This document shows, piece after piece, positions 29,942 through 37,958 of a stretch of 64,000 nucleotides of DNA. Position 1 is the stretch's first letter, and each line of letters begins with the position of its first letter. This DNA is from Rhodococcus rhodochrous (GTDB taxonomy: Bacteria > Actinomycetota > Actinomycetes > Mycobacteriales > Mycobacteriaceae). Where the stretch lies: NCBI RefSeq assembly GCF_900187265.1, contig NZ_LT906450.1, positions 917,444-981,443 on the forward strand, written 5' to 3'. The translations under genes and the position numbers were made by a program. The notes beneath the pieces were generated by a model. The model was not told the DNA's origin, searched no databases, and saw only the letters and a program-made list of their open reading frames with translations.

Positions 29942-30505
29942 CTACAGGGGCCAGCCGTCCACGGGGCCGGGTGGGTCGTCGGCGGACAGTCCGGCGACCC
30001 ACACGTCCCTCGGCACGCCCCGCTGGAGCAGGCCGTTGCGGGCGATGCCCTCGTACCGGAACCCGGCCCGTCGTGCGACGGCGGCGGAGGCACGATTGCC
30101 GACGAAGGCACGCCACGCGACGCGCGGGACGTTCATGCCGTCCGGGGCGAACGCGAAACCGCATGCCAGTCGCACCGCGGCGGTCGCGAGTCCGTGGCGC
30201 CGCGTCGTCGGTGCGATCCAGTAGCCGATCTCCGGATCCGAGCCCTCACGCGGAACGAATCCGACCATGCCGCACAGCACTCCGTCCGCGGCGGTGCGCA
30301 CGGCCCAGTCGGGCCATCCCTGCGCCCACTTGGCCGGAACGAGCTCCTCGACGAAGTGCAGCGCGTCGGCCCGGGTGTAGGGGGAGGGCACGGTGGTCCA
30401 CCGGGCGATCAGCGGATCCCGGCACGCCTCGGTAATGGTGTCGACGTCGGCCGGACCCGGTGGCGAGAGCACCACCGCACCATCGGTCAGCGTGCGTACT
30501 TCCAT
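29942..30505 (-). CDS. GNAT-family N-acetyltransferase (RimJ/RimL-like)
   Basis: This 187-residue protein has the GNAT fold of the RimJ/RimL branch: PTTRRHGLATAAVRLACGFAF carries the acetyl-CoA loop (variant RRHGLA) and NRASAAVARRAGFRYEG the second signature. Targets in this branch are ribosomal protein N-termini, small amines or antibiotics; none can be named. The start follows the DUF3239 stop by one base, so the two genes are coupled. Confidence 0.88.
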   Translation of the reverse strand: MEVRTLTDGAVVLSPPGPADVDTITEACRDPLIARWTTVPSPYTRADALHFVEELVPAKWAQGWPDWAVRTAADGVLCGMVGFVPREGSDPEIGYWIAPTTRRHGLATAAVRLACGFAFAPDGMNVPRVAWRAFVGNRASAAVARRAGFRYEGIARNGLLQRGVPRDVWVAGLSADDPPGPVDGWPL

Positions 30506-30506
30506 G

Positions 30507-31175
30507 TCACCGCAGTTCGGGCGGCAGTTCCTTGCTCGCCAGTTCGAGGCGACGCTCGTTGGTGGCGTCGACCTGGTCCACCATCGTCAGCTTGTCCTTC
30601 AGCACACGCCACTCCACCTCGGGGATCTGCGCGACCGCGTCGGCGATGACCTTCTGATCGCGGGTGCCCCAGGCGATCGGCATGGGGCCGACCATCTGCC
30701 ACACACCCGAGTCGTTGCGGGTCGTGCGGTCGGACAGGACGGCGGCGCACGGCACCCGCTCACCGATCGCGATCCGATGACCCGGCACCGCCTCCACGTT
30801 GCGGGTGACCAGGGCGAAGTGCCGGCCGGACGTCTCGGGCTTGGCGATGTCGACCAGCGCGAGCAGCGTCAGCCCGCGGGCACGCTCGGCGGCGACGACG
30901 GCCGGGACGAGCGGACTGTCGCGGTAGAGCTGTTCGATGGTTCCCACTTTGCGCGGGGCCCACAGTGCCACCCACACCGACGTCGCGGCCGCGACCGCCA
31001 GCACGGCGGCGACGATGTACGCCCAGGCATCACCGAGCAGGAACAGACCGACCGCGCCCGCGATGCACACCACCCCGACGAATATCGCCGACCACCGCAG
31101 ACGGCGGACATCCGCGAGGGTCTGGTTCACGGCCTTGGCATGGGGCAGGTCCACAGGGAAGTCGAAGCGGCGCAC
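30507..31175 (-). CDS. DUF3239 membrane protein
   Basis: This 222-residue protein has two hydrophobic helices (about 30-75) followed by a soluble domain of the DUF3239 family found in corynebacteria and rhodococci. GTG 31175 is preceded by TAAGCT at 6 nt, so the mRNA is probably leaderless. It leads a two-gene unit with the GNAT gene. Function is unknown. Confidence 0.8.
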   Translation of the reverse strand: MRRFDFPVDLPHAKAVNQTLADVRRLRWSAIFVGVVCIAGAVGLFLLGDAWAYIVAAVLAVAAATSVWVALWAPRKVGTIEQLYRDSPLVPAVVAAERARGLTLLALVDIAKPETSGRHFALVTRNVEAVPGHRIAIGERVPCAAVLSDRTTRNDSGVWQMVGPMPIAWGTRDQKVIADAVAQIPEVEWRVLKDKLTMVDQVDATNERRLELASKELPPELR

Positions 31176-31181
31176 GCCACC

Positions 31182-31187
31182 AGCTTA
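31182..31187 (-). promoter_or_regulatory. -10 element of DUF3239-GNAT unit
   Basis: TAAGCT on the minus strand lies 6 nt before GTG 31175. It predicts a leaderless transcript. Confidence 0.45.
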
Positions 31188-31283
31188 TTGGACCCCTTCG
31201 GACGGCCACGACGGGCTCGAGCAGAATGCGCACAAGGGCGCTATCGCGCGCAACGGTGACTCGGCGAGGGACCAGGCCACACA

Positions 31284-31299
31284 CTCTGCTGTAGCAGAG
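31284..31299. promoter_or_regulatory. 16-bp palindrome upstream of citrate transporter
   Basis: CTCTGCT-GT-AGCAGAG lies 118 bp before the transporter ATG and about 100 bp from the divergent DUF3239 start. It is a candidate binding site for the CitB-type response regulator encoded two genes downstream. Confidence 0.5.
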
Positions 31300-31417
31300 A
31301 TCACACAACCCTCACGGCTCTCGGGCCGGACCTCACACGAACCTCCGGTCGCGTCCGCGACCCGTGGCCGACGTGTGCCCGGACCGGCCCCGATCACGTC
31401 AGAAAGTGGGCACCGCC

Positions 31418-32788
31418 ATGCTCGTCGTCCTCGGCTTCCTGATGGTCGCCACGTTCATGTACCTGATCATGTCGAAACGGGCCACCCCGGTCGTCGGCCT
31501 GATCCTCATCCCGGTCGCGTTCGGCCTGATCGCCGGAGCCAGCACCGACCTCGGCGACATGATCGTCGACGGTGTCGAAAGTCTCGCCCCCACAGCGGCA
31601 CTGCTGTTCTTCGCGATCATCTTCTTCGGCATCATGATCGACGTCGGCCTGTTCGACCCGCTCGTGCGGCTCATCCTGCGCCTCGTGCGCGACGACCCGG
31701 CGCGACTGGTGATCGGAACCGCGGTGCTGGCGATGGTCGTCTCCCTCGACGGGGACGGGTCCACGACGTTCATCATCACCACCTCCGCGTTGCTGCCGCT
31801 CTACCTGAAACTGAAGGTCAGCCCCGTCGTCCTCACCGTCGTCGCGGGACTGGCGAACGCCACGATGAACATCATCCCGTGGGGCGGGCCGACGGTGCGC
31901 GCAGCCAGCGCGCTCGGGTTGTCCCCGTCCGACGTGTTCGTCCCGATGATCCCGTCGCTCGTCGTCGGACTCGTGGTCGTGCTGGGCTTCGCCGCCCACC
32001 TGGGATTCGTCGAACGTCGCCGCGTCGGGAAGCTGACGTGGAAGCCCGATCCGATGCCGCTCGGCGCCGGTCCGTCCGGCGTGGGTACGACGGTCGGCAA
32101 GGACACGGACGGGACCGACGGGGAGGTCGGGCAGCTGGCTGCCGGGCTCGACCCCGACCGTCCGACCCTGCGTCCGCGCCTGCTGCCCTTCAACGCGATC
32201 CTCACGGTCGCGTTGCTCGTCGTCCTCGTCCTCGACATCCTGCCGATCCCCGTGCTGTTCATGATCGCCGCGGGTATCGCGCTGGCCGTGAACTTCCCGC
32301 GCGTCGTCGACCAGTCCGCCGCGATCGCACGGCACTCCTCGAGCATCGTGTCGGTCGTCGCGATGGTGTTCGCCGCGGCCGTTCTGACCGGCGTGTTCCA
32401 GGGCACCGGGATGGTCGAGTCGATGGCGTTGTGGCTCACCGGCGTCGTCCCCGACTCGCTCGGCCCCTTCCTCGCCGTCATCACCGGTCTGCTCAGCATC
32501 CCGATGACCTTCTTCATGACCAACGACGCCTTCTACTTCGGGGTGCTGCCCGTGCTGGCGGAGACCGCAGCGCAGTACGGCATCGAACCGGTCGAGATGG
32601 CGCGTGCGTCGATCACCGGGCAGCCCGTCCACATGCAGAGCCCGCTGGTCCCGGCGATCCTGTTGCTGGTGACCCTCGCCGGGGTGCCGCTGGCCGACCA
32701 CCACCGCAAGGTGTTGTGGCGCGCCGGAGTGGTCTCGGTCGTGATGCTCGTGGTCGGGGTGGTACTCGGGCAGATTCCGTTCGGGTGA
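31418..32788 (+). CDS. CitMHS-family citrate (metal) transporter
   Basis: This 456-residue permease has about eleven hydrophobic segments and CitMHS features such as VSLDGDGSTTFIITTSALLP, NATMNIIPWGGPT and MTNDAFYFGVLPVLAETA. The family imports citrate complexed with Mg2+ or Ca2+ in symport with protons. ATG 31418 is the best start. A CitA/CitB-type two-component system follows 49 bp later, as is common for citrate uptake loci. A cytoplasmic loop around 205-245 is unusually Gly/Asp rich. Confidence 0.92.
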   Translation: MLVVLGFLMVATFMYLIMSKRATPVVGLILIPVAFGLIAGASTDLGDMIVDGVESLAPTAALLFFAIIFFGIMIDVGLFDPLVRLILRLVRDDPARLVIGTAVLAMVVSLDGDGSTTFIITTSALLPLYLKLKVSPVVLTVVAGLANATMNIIPWGGPTVRAASALGLSPSDVFVPMIPSLVVGLVVVLGFAAHLGFVERRRVGKLTWKPDPMPLGAGPSGVGTTVGKDTDGTDGEVGQLAAGLDPDRPTLRPRLLPFNAILTVALLVVLVLDILPIPVLFMIAAGIALAVNFPRVVDQSAAIARHSSSIVSVVAMVFAAAVLTGVFQGTGMVESMALWLTGVVPDSLGPFLAVITGLLSIPMTFFMTNDAFYFGVLPVLAETAAQYGIEPVEMARASITGQPVHMQSPLVPAILLLVTLAGVPLADHHRKVLWRAGVVSVVMLVVGVVLGQIPFG

Positions 32789-32837
32789 GATCGGCCCCGG
32801 GCCACACTGGACGGATGGGACGAACGGGAGCGACGCC

Positions 32838-34508
32838 GTGAAACTTCGCACCCAGGTACTTCTGCTCCAGTCCGCGGTGGTGGCGGTGGCACTCGGCATC
32901 GGATTCACGGTGTTCGCCACCACCACCGAGGATCGAGTCACCGACGAACACGGTCAGCGGGCGCTCGCGATCGCACGGTCGGTGTCCGCGGACCCGGCCG
33001 TGCGGGACGAGGTCGCGCGCTATTCGGCCGCCGACGACGGGGTGGTCTCCCCGGACAACCCCGAACTCGCATCCGGTGCGGTGCAGCAGGCCGCCGAGGC
33101 AGTCCGCGCCGCCACCGGAGCGTTGTTCGTCGTGGTCACCGACGACCAGGGGCTCCGGCTCGCCCATCCCGATCCGGAGCAGCTCGGCCGGAGGGTGAGC
33201 ACCGACCCCACCGAGGCACTCGCCGGACGTGAGGTCGTGACCAGCGAGTCGGGCACACTCGGTGATTCCGTGCGGGCCAAGGTTCCGGTGACCGACCCCG
33301 CCTCGGGCAGGGTGGTCGGGGAGGTGAGCGTCGGCATTGCCACCGACCGGGTGCGCGCCGAACTGCGCAGCGACCTCGCCGATGCCGCCCTGATCGCACT
33401 CGCGGCGCTCGGGTGCGGTGCTGCCGGGTCGTTGCTGCTCGCCAACCGCTGGAAGCGACTCACCCTGGGACTCGAACCCGAGCAGCTCACCGAGCTGGTC
33501 CGCGAACAGGAGGTCGTGCTGCACGGGATCTCCGACGGGGTGGTCGGCACCGATGCCCGCGGCATCGTCACCGTCGTCAACGCCGAGGCGCGTCGGCTGC
33601 TCGATCTCGACGACGGGATCGGTCGCAACGTCGACACGCTCGGGATCACTCCGCGGCTGTTCGACGTGCTGCGCGCCGCGGACGGCACCCCGGTGGCGGC
33701 GACCACCGGCGACCGGGTCGTCGTCGCCGTCTCGCGGCGCGTGGTGCGCGACGGCCGGGACCTCGGCACGGTGATGTCGGTGCGGGACCGGACCGACATC
33801 GAGACGCTCACGCGTGAACTCGACGCCGTCAAGGCGATGAGTACGGCGTTGCGGGCCCAGCGGCACGAGTTCGCGAACCGGCTCCACCTGCTCGACGGCC
33901 TGCTCCGTCAGGGGCATGCGGAGCAGGCGCTCGAGTACATCGAACAGATCCTCGGTTCGGGACCGCTCGGTGAGCAGCTCGAGGGCATCGACGCGATCAC
34001 CGACCCGTATCTGCACGCCTTCCTCGTCGCGAAGGCCGCACATGCGCGCGAGCAGGGAGTCACGCTCGTGCTCGGCGAGAACACGTGGGTGCACGCCACC
34101 GTGCGGGCACCCGTCGATGTCACCACGGTGCTCGGCAACCTGCTCGACAACGCCATCGAGGCGGCACGCACGAGCGGGCGCACTCCGGCGGAGGTCGAGG
34201 TCGAACTGATGGAGGACGGTGCCGACCTGCACGTGAGTGTCGCGGACACCGGCGACGGCGTCGATCCCGAGCTGCCCGACGTCTTCGTCGAGGGCGCGAC
34301 GACCCGGAACGATCCGACGGTGCCCGGCGGCCGCGGAATGGGGTTGGCACTGGCCCGGCGCATCGCACGACTGCACGGCGGCGACGTCGTGCTCGCTGAC
34401 CGCGGCGGGCAGCGCACGCCGGAGAATCCGACCGGGGGTGCGGTCTTCCTGGCGACGCTACCCGGGATGCTCGACGAAAGGGATACGGGATGGGCGGAAC
34501 GGATCTGA
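32838..34508 (+). CDS. CitA/DcuS-type sensor histidine kinase
   Basis: This 556-residue kinase has a transmembrane helix at about 9-28, a periplasmic PASp sensor domain (about 29-185), a second helix (about 186-205), a cytoplasmic PAS domain (about 215-325), a SPOB-type H-box with H343 in AQRHEFANRLH, and an ATPase domain with NLLDNAIEAA and GGRGMGLALARRIA. The layout is that of citrate/C4-dicarboxylate sensors. The following regulator gene overlaps by 19 bp. Citrate is the inferred signal because of the adjacent CitMHS transporter. Confidence 0.93.
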   Translation: MKLRTQVLLLQSAVVAVALGIGFTVFATTTEDRVTDEHGQRALAIARSVSADPAVRDEVARYSAADDGVVSPDNPELASGAVQQAAEAVRAATGALFVVVTDDQGLRLAHPDPEQLGRRVSTDPTEALAGREVVTSESGTLGDSVRAKVPVTDPASGRVVGEVSVGIATDRVRAELRSDLADAALIALAALGCGAAGSLLLANRWKRLTLGLEPEQLTELVREQEVVLHGISDGVVGTDARGIVTVVNAEARRLLDLDDGIGRNVDTLGITPRLFDVLRAADGTPVAATTGDRVVVAVSRRVVRDGRDLGTVMSVRDRTDIETLTRELDAVKAMSTALRAQRHEFANRLHLLDGLLRQGHAEQALEYIEQILGSGPLGEQLEGIDAITDPYLHAFLVAKAAHAREQGVTLVLGENTWVHATVRAPVDVTTVLGNLLDNAIEAARTSGRTPAEVEVELMEDGADLHVSVADTGDGVDPELPDVFVEGATTRNDPTVPGGRGMGLALARRIARLHGGDVVLADRGGQRTPENPTGGAVFLATLPGMLDERDTGWAERI

Positions 34509-35152
34509 AGGTCCTCGTCGTCGACGACGACTTCCGCGTCGCCGAACTCCACGCCTCCGTGGTCGCGGGTGTGGCGGGATTCGAGGTCTGCGCGGTCGCC
34601 GGGAGCATCGCGGCGGCCCGGGACGCCGTTCGGTCCGGTCCCGTCGATCTCGCCCTCGTGGACGTGTACCTGCCGGACGGTTCCGGGATCGATCTGATCC
34701 GGAGCCTCGAATGCGACAGCTTCGTGCTCGGTGCCGCCGGTGAGGGCGCGACGGTGCGCGCGGCGCTCGCCGCCGGTGCCCTGGTGTACCTGGTCAAGCC
34801 GTTCGCGAGCACCGAACTGGCCCGACGCCTGGCGGCGTACGCGCAGTACCGCAGGGTGGTCGCCGGGGAGGAACTCACCCAGACCGAGATCGACACGGCG
34901 CTGGCCGCATTGCGGCCGGTGTTGCCGGCCGCCCGGCCGGCACCCTCGCGTTCGATGACCGAGGAACTCGTGATGCAGGCACTCCGGGAATCACCGGAAC
35001 CGATGTCGGCGGGGGAGGTGGCCGTGACGATCGGGGTGTCGCGCGCGACCGCCCAGCGCTATCTCGCGGCCCTCGTCGCGAAGAAACGCCTGCGGATGCA
35101 GTTGCGGTACGGCACCACCGGTCGTCCCGAACAGGAATACCGGCCCCTGTGA
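34490..35152 (+). CDS. CitB/DcuR-type response regulator
   Basis: This 220-residue regulator has a receiver domain with acidic pair VDDDF, phosphoacceptor D58 in LALVDVYLPDGSG and LVKPF, then a C-terminal HTH (SAGEVAVTIGVSRATAQRYL). This is the CitB/DcuR/MalR arrangement. It overlaps the kinase gene and probably activates the citrate transporter, perhaps via the palindrome at 31284. GTG or ATG starts near 34490 are possible; ATG 34490 is used. Confidence 0.92.
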   Translation: MGGTDLKVLVVDDDFRVAELHASVVAGVAGFEVCAVAGSIAAARDAVRSGPVDLALVDVYLPDGSGIDLIRSLECDSFVLGAAGEGATVRAALAAGALVYLVKPFASTELARRLAAYAQYRRVVAGEELTQTEIDTALAALRPVLPAARPAPSRSMTEELVMQALRESPEPMSAGEVAVTIGVSRATAQRYLAALVAKKRLRMQLRYGTTGRPEQEYRPL

Positions 35153-35192
35153 CGAGGGGGCCCCGTGATCAGCGGTTCCGGAGGATTCCGCG

Positions 35193-36851
35193 TCAGCCGA
35201 TCTGCGGTCCGAGCAGGTCGTCGGCGTCGGTGATCCGGTACGCGTAACCCTGCTCGGCGAGGAACCGCTGGCGGTGCGCGGCGTACTCGGCGTCGAGCGT
35301 GTCGCGCGAGACCACGGAGTAGAAGTGGGCCTGCCCGCCGTCGTGCTTCGGACGCAGCAGACGTCCGAGACGCTGGGCCTCCTCCTGACGCGAACCGAAG
35401 GTGCCCGACACCTGGATCGCGACCGAGGCCTCCGGCAGGTCGATGGAGAAGTTCGCGACCTTCGACACGACGAGCACCTTCAACTCGCCCGACCGGAACC
35501 GGTCGAACAGCGCCTCGCGTTCCTTCGTCTTCGTCGAACCCTTGATCACCGGGGCGTCGAGCGCTTCACCGAGCTCGTCGAGCTGATCGATGTAGGCGCC
35601 GATGATCAGTGTCGGGGCGTCCTTGTGCTGCTCGAGGATCGACTCGACCACCGGAATCTTGGTGCGCGCGGTCGAGCACAGCTTGTACCGCTCCTCGGGC
35701 TCGGCCACCGCGTACGCCATGCGCTCGGCGTCGGTGAGGGTCACACGGACCTCCACACAGTCGGCCGGCGCGATCCAGCCCTGGGCCTCGATGTCCTTCC
35801 ACGGCGCGTCGAACCTCTTCGGGCCGATGAGCGAGAAGACGTCGCCTTCGCGCCCGTCCTCACGCACGAGCGTCGCGGTGAGGCCGAGGCGGCGGCGGGA
35901 CTGCAGATCGGCGGTCATCCGGAAGACCGGCGCCGGCAGCAGGTGCACCTCGTCGTAGATCATCAATCCCCAGTCGCGGGAGTCGAACAACTCGAGATTG
36001 CGGTATTCGCCCTTCGACTTGCGGGTGATCACCTGGTAGGTGGCGATGGTGACCGGACGGATCTCCTTCTTCTCACCCGAGTACTCGCCGATCTCGTCCT
36101 CGGTGAGGGAGGTGCGCGCAATCAACTCGCGCTTCCACTGGCGCCCGGCGACCGTGTTCGTCACGAGGATGAGCGTCGTCGCGCCGGCCTTCGCCATCGC
36201 GGCGGCACCGACCATCGTCTTGCCGGCACCGCACGGCAGCACCACGACACCCGAGCCGCCCGACCAGAACGAGTCGGCCGCCAGTTCCTGGTAGTCGCGC
36301 AGGTGCCAGGGGTTCGTCTCGAAGTCCAGCGAGATCGAATGGGCCTCGCCGTCGACATACCCTGCGAGGTCCTCGGCCGGCCAGCCGATCTTCAGCAGCA
36401 TCTGCTTGACGCGTCCGCGCTCGCTCGGATGCACGATCACGGTGTCGTCGTCGATACGGGCACCGAGCATCGGTGCGATCTTCTTGTTCCGCAGGACCTC
36501 GGCGAGCACCGCCCGATCGAAGCTGACCAGGGTCAGGCCGTGTGCGGGGTTCTTGACCAGCTGGAGGCGCCCGTAGCGGCCCATGGTGTCGACGATGTCG
36601 ACGAGCAGCGCCTGCGGGACGGCGAACCGGGAATGCGAGACCAGTGCGTCGACGACCTGCTCGGCGTCGTGACCGGCGGCACGGGCGTTCCACAGTGCCA
36701 GCGGCGTCACCCGGTAGGTGTGGATGTGCTCGGGGGCGCGTTCGAGCTCGGCGAAGGGTGCGATCGCCTGCCGCGCCTCGTTCGCCCGTTCGTGATCGAC
36801 CTCGAGGAGCACGGTCTTGTCGGACTGGACGATGAGCGGTCCGTCGGCCAC
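35193..36851 (-). CDS. XPB/ERCC3-type DNA repair helicase
   Basis: This 552-residue superfamily 2 helicase is the actinobacterial XPB, a 3'-5' DNA helicase linked to excision repair. Motifs seen are Walker A LPCGAGKT (205-212), DEVH (300-303), the XPB-specific RED motif (330-332) and motif VI EAQRLGRLLRPK. An N-terminal Helicase_C_3-like domain (about 5-130) precedes. It resembles Rv0861c. ATG 36851 follows AGGAGGC. A 17-bp palindrome lies 18 bp upstream. In mycobacteria it sits next to the Rv0862c gene; here that homologue is 7.3 kb away. Confidence 0.95.
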   Translation of the reverse strand: MADGPLIVQSDKTVLLEVDHERANEARQAIAPFAELERAPEHIHTYRVTPLALWNARAAGHDAEQVVDALVSHSRFAVPQALLVDIVDTMGRYGRLQLVKNPAHGLTLVSFDRAVLAEVLRNKKIAPMLGARIDDDTVIVHPSERGRVKQMLLKIGWPAEDLAGYVDGEAHSISLDFETNPWHLRDYQELAADSFWSGGSGVVVLPCGAGKTMVGAAAMAKAGATTLILVTNTVAGRQWKRELIARTSLTEDEIGEYSGEKKEIRPVTIATYQVITRKSKGEYRNLELFDSRDWGLMIYDEVHLLPAPVFRMTADLQSRRRLGLTATLVREDGREGDVFSLIGPKRFDAPWKDIEAQGWIAPADCVEVRVTLTDAERMAYAVAEPEERYKLCSTARTKIPVVESILEQHKDAPTLIIGAYIDQLDELGEALDAPVIKGSTKTKEREALFDRFRSGELKVLVVSKVANFSIDLPEASVAIQVSGTFGSRQEEAQRLGRLLRPKHDGGQAHFYSVVSRDTLDAEYAAHRQRFLAEQGYAYRITDADDLLGPQIG

Positions 36852-36868
36852 GAGTGCCTCCTGTGGAT

Positions 36869-36885
36869 GGAAAGTAGAACTTTCC
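36869..36885. promoter_or_regulatory. 17-bp palindrome at XPB promoter
   Basis: GGAAAGT-AGA-ACTTTCC is a perfect inverted repeat 18 bp before the XPB start. It is AT-richer than its surroundings and may be an operator. It does not resemble the LexA (SOS) box. Confidence 0.5.
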
Positions 36886-36928
36886 CATTCTCCAGGTTCG
36901 GGCCGTACCGCGCCACCACGACGGTGTA

Positions 36929-36965
36929 CGGCCGTGCGTTCCCCCGTGGCGGGAACGCACGGCCG
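36929..36965 (-). terminator. Hairpin after small gene at 36984
   Basis: A 15-bp perfect repeat (arms 36929-36943 and 36951-36965, CGGCCGTGCGTTCCC and complement) follows the minus-strand mini-genes and precedes XPB. It should end their transcript. Confidence 0.8.
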
Positions 36966-36983
36966 ACCGGTTTCACGGCGTAC

Positions 36984-37142
36984 TCACCGTGCGAGCGACT
37001 GCCGCACCTCCATCACGCACACCAGTGCCTCGGAGATACCGGACCGGTAGCCGGCGTCCTTCTCGGAGGCGGGAGGCCTCGAATCCAGTTCCGATTCGAG
37101 TCGTTCCTGGATCTTGTCCAGGGCATGCAGCGTCCGCTTCAT
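36984..37142 (-). CDS. Small hypothetical protein (52 aa), paralogue of the next
   Basis: This 52-residue ORF starts MKRTLHALDKIQERLESELD and ends EVRQSLAR. It is mostly helical in appearance and charged. It shares a DAxxxGYR(S/A)-like core with the 55-residue protein encoded at 37164-37331, so the two are probably paralogues. It ends just before a strong terminator. Nothing is known of function; expression is inferred from its position in a run of same-strand small ORFs. Confidence 0.5.
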   Translation of the reverse strand: MKRTLHALDKIQERLESELDSRPPASEKDAGYRSGISEALVCVMEVRQSLAR

Positions 37143-37163
37143 TCCAGTACCGATTTCTCTTTC

Positions 37164-37331
37164 TCAGGCCGGCTGTTTCATCGCGCCGGCTCGCTCGTCG
37201 AGAACGAACACCCGTGCACGCGCCAATGCGGCACGATATCCGTGCCGCTGTGCGTCGGTGCCCGTTTCCCGACCGGACAATCCACTTATCTTCTCGTACA
37301 GCGCTTCGAGCGCCGCGATTTCGAGATCCAT
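37164..37331 (-). CDS. Small hypothetical protein (55 aa)
   Basis: This 55-residue ORF starts MDLEIAALEALYEKISGLSG and contains TDAQRHGYRAALARARVFV. The GYRAALARA stretch parallels GYRSGISEA in the neighbouring 52-residue protein. The ribosome binding site is weak. It lies 21 bp upstream of that gene and 15 bp after the basic 39-residue gene, consistent with one transcript. Function unknown. Confidence 0.5.
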   Translation of the reverse strand: MDLEIAALEALYEKISGLSGRETGTDAQRHGYRAALARARVFVLDERAGAMKQPA

Positions 37332-37346
37332 GGCCTGCAACCGGAT

Positions 37347-37466
37347 TCAGCTCCGCTTCCGCTTACGGATGAACTCGCCGGCTTCGGCGGCCTTCTGCCG
37401 CTTCTCCTGGCGACGTTCCTTCAGGGACTTCGCAGGCTTCTTCGGATTCTTGCCCTTGTCGGCCAT
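37347..37466 (-). CDS. Small basic protein (39 aa)
   Basis: This 39-residue, very basic protein reads MADKGKNPKKPAKSLKERRQ and continues to FIRKRKRS. Similar small Lys/Arg-rich proteins with a KSLKE-RR core are widespread in mycolate actinobacteria. It may bind nucleic acid or ribosomes, which is inferred from charge alone. It would be the first gene of a three-gene run of tiny ORFs. Confidence 0.7.
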   Translation of the reverse strand: MADKGKNPKKPAKSLKERRQEKRQKAAEAGEFIRKRKRS

Positions 37467-37715
37467 TGTCACTCCATCTTCGATGAACAACCACTCGACA
37501 GGACCACACCATACGTCATTTCCCAGGAAATGCCAGTCGCTCGAATTATTCTGTGCGCCATCCGAACACGGCGCCGAAATATCCCGCACTCCGGTTTCCG
37601 GAGTTGATTTCACCGTGCGTCGATCCCTGTCGGGAAGTTCCGCGCGGCCGATACCGTCACCGGCGATGCTGTGCGGACAGAGGATGTCCACAGCCCGGGC
37701 AGACGGGGGAGAGCG

Positions 37716-37841
37716 ATGGGCCGGACCGTGATCGCAGGCCGCAGTGCCTCGCGTCGCGAGCACCGTGCGTGTCGCGTCGTCCACCGATCGCGGTTCCGCG
37801 GTTGTCCGCACTGTCGCTGTCGGCTATACCGCGACCGCTGA
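37716..37841 (+). CDS. Cys-rich upstream ORF (possible leader peptide)
   Basis: This 41-codon ORF starts MGRTVIAGRS behind GGGGGAGAG and ends RGCPHCRCRLYRDR before TGA 37839. Three cysteines fall within six residues near its end. Cysteine-rich upstream ORFs control sulfur genes in mycobacteria by ribosome stalling when cysteine is scarce. The genes downstream form a sulfonate-type ABC operon. The role is inferred; the ORF is high in Arg and could be chance. Confidence 0.45.
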   Translation: MGRTVIAGRSASRREHRACRVVHRSRFRGCPHCRCRLYRDR

Positions 37842-37864
37842 TTTCGGGATCGTTCCTCTCGGGG

Positions 37865-37880
37865 CCGGGCCCGCGCCCGG
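37865..37880 (+). promoter_or_regulatory. Hairpin downstream of Cys-rich ORF
   Basis: CCGGGC-CCGC-GCCCGG folds into a tight stem 23 nt after the upstream ORF stop and about 80 nt before the ABC operon. It could be the attenuator part of the leader. Confidence 0.35.
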
Positions 37881-37958
37881 GTTCCCGTTCGTCCTCCGGT
37901 AGCGCGCGTCGGCGCATTCCGCGCGACGTCGCGCCCCTCACCTTCGCAAGGAGTTCTC

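Larger units (their letters stand above)
37467..37958 (+). promoter_or_regulatory. Intergenic leader region before the sulfur ABC operon
   Basis: This 492-bp gap between divergent units holds promoters for both sides, a Cys-containing upstream ORF (37716-37841) and a GC-rich hairpin. No other gene is supported. The stretch 37470-37700 shows no feature I could name. Confidence 0.5.

Noticed and set aside
30937..32841. Long plus-strand frame opposite/over the citrate transporter.
   Set aside because: Low-complexity Arg/Pro translation; the transporter frame has clear membrane helices and family motifs.
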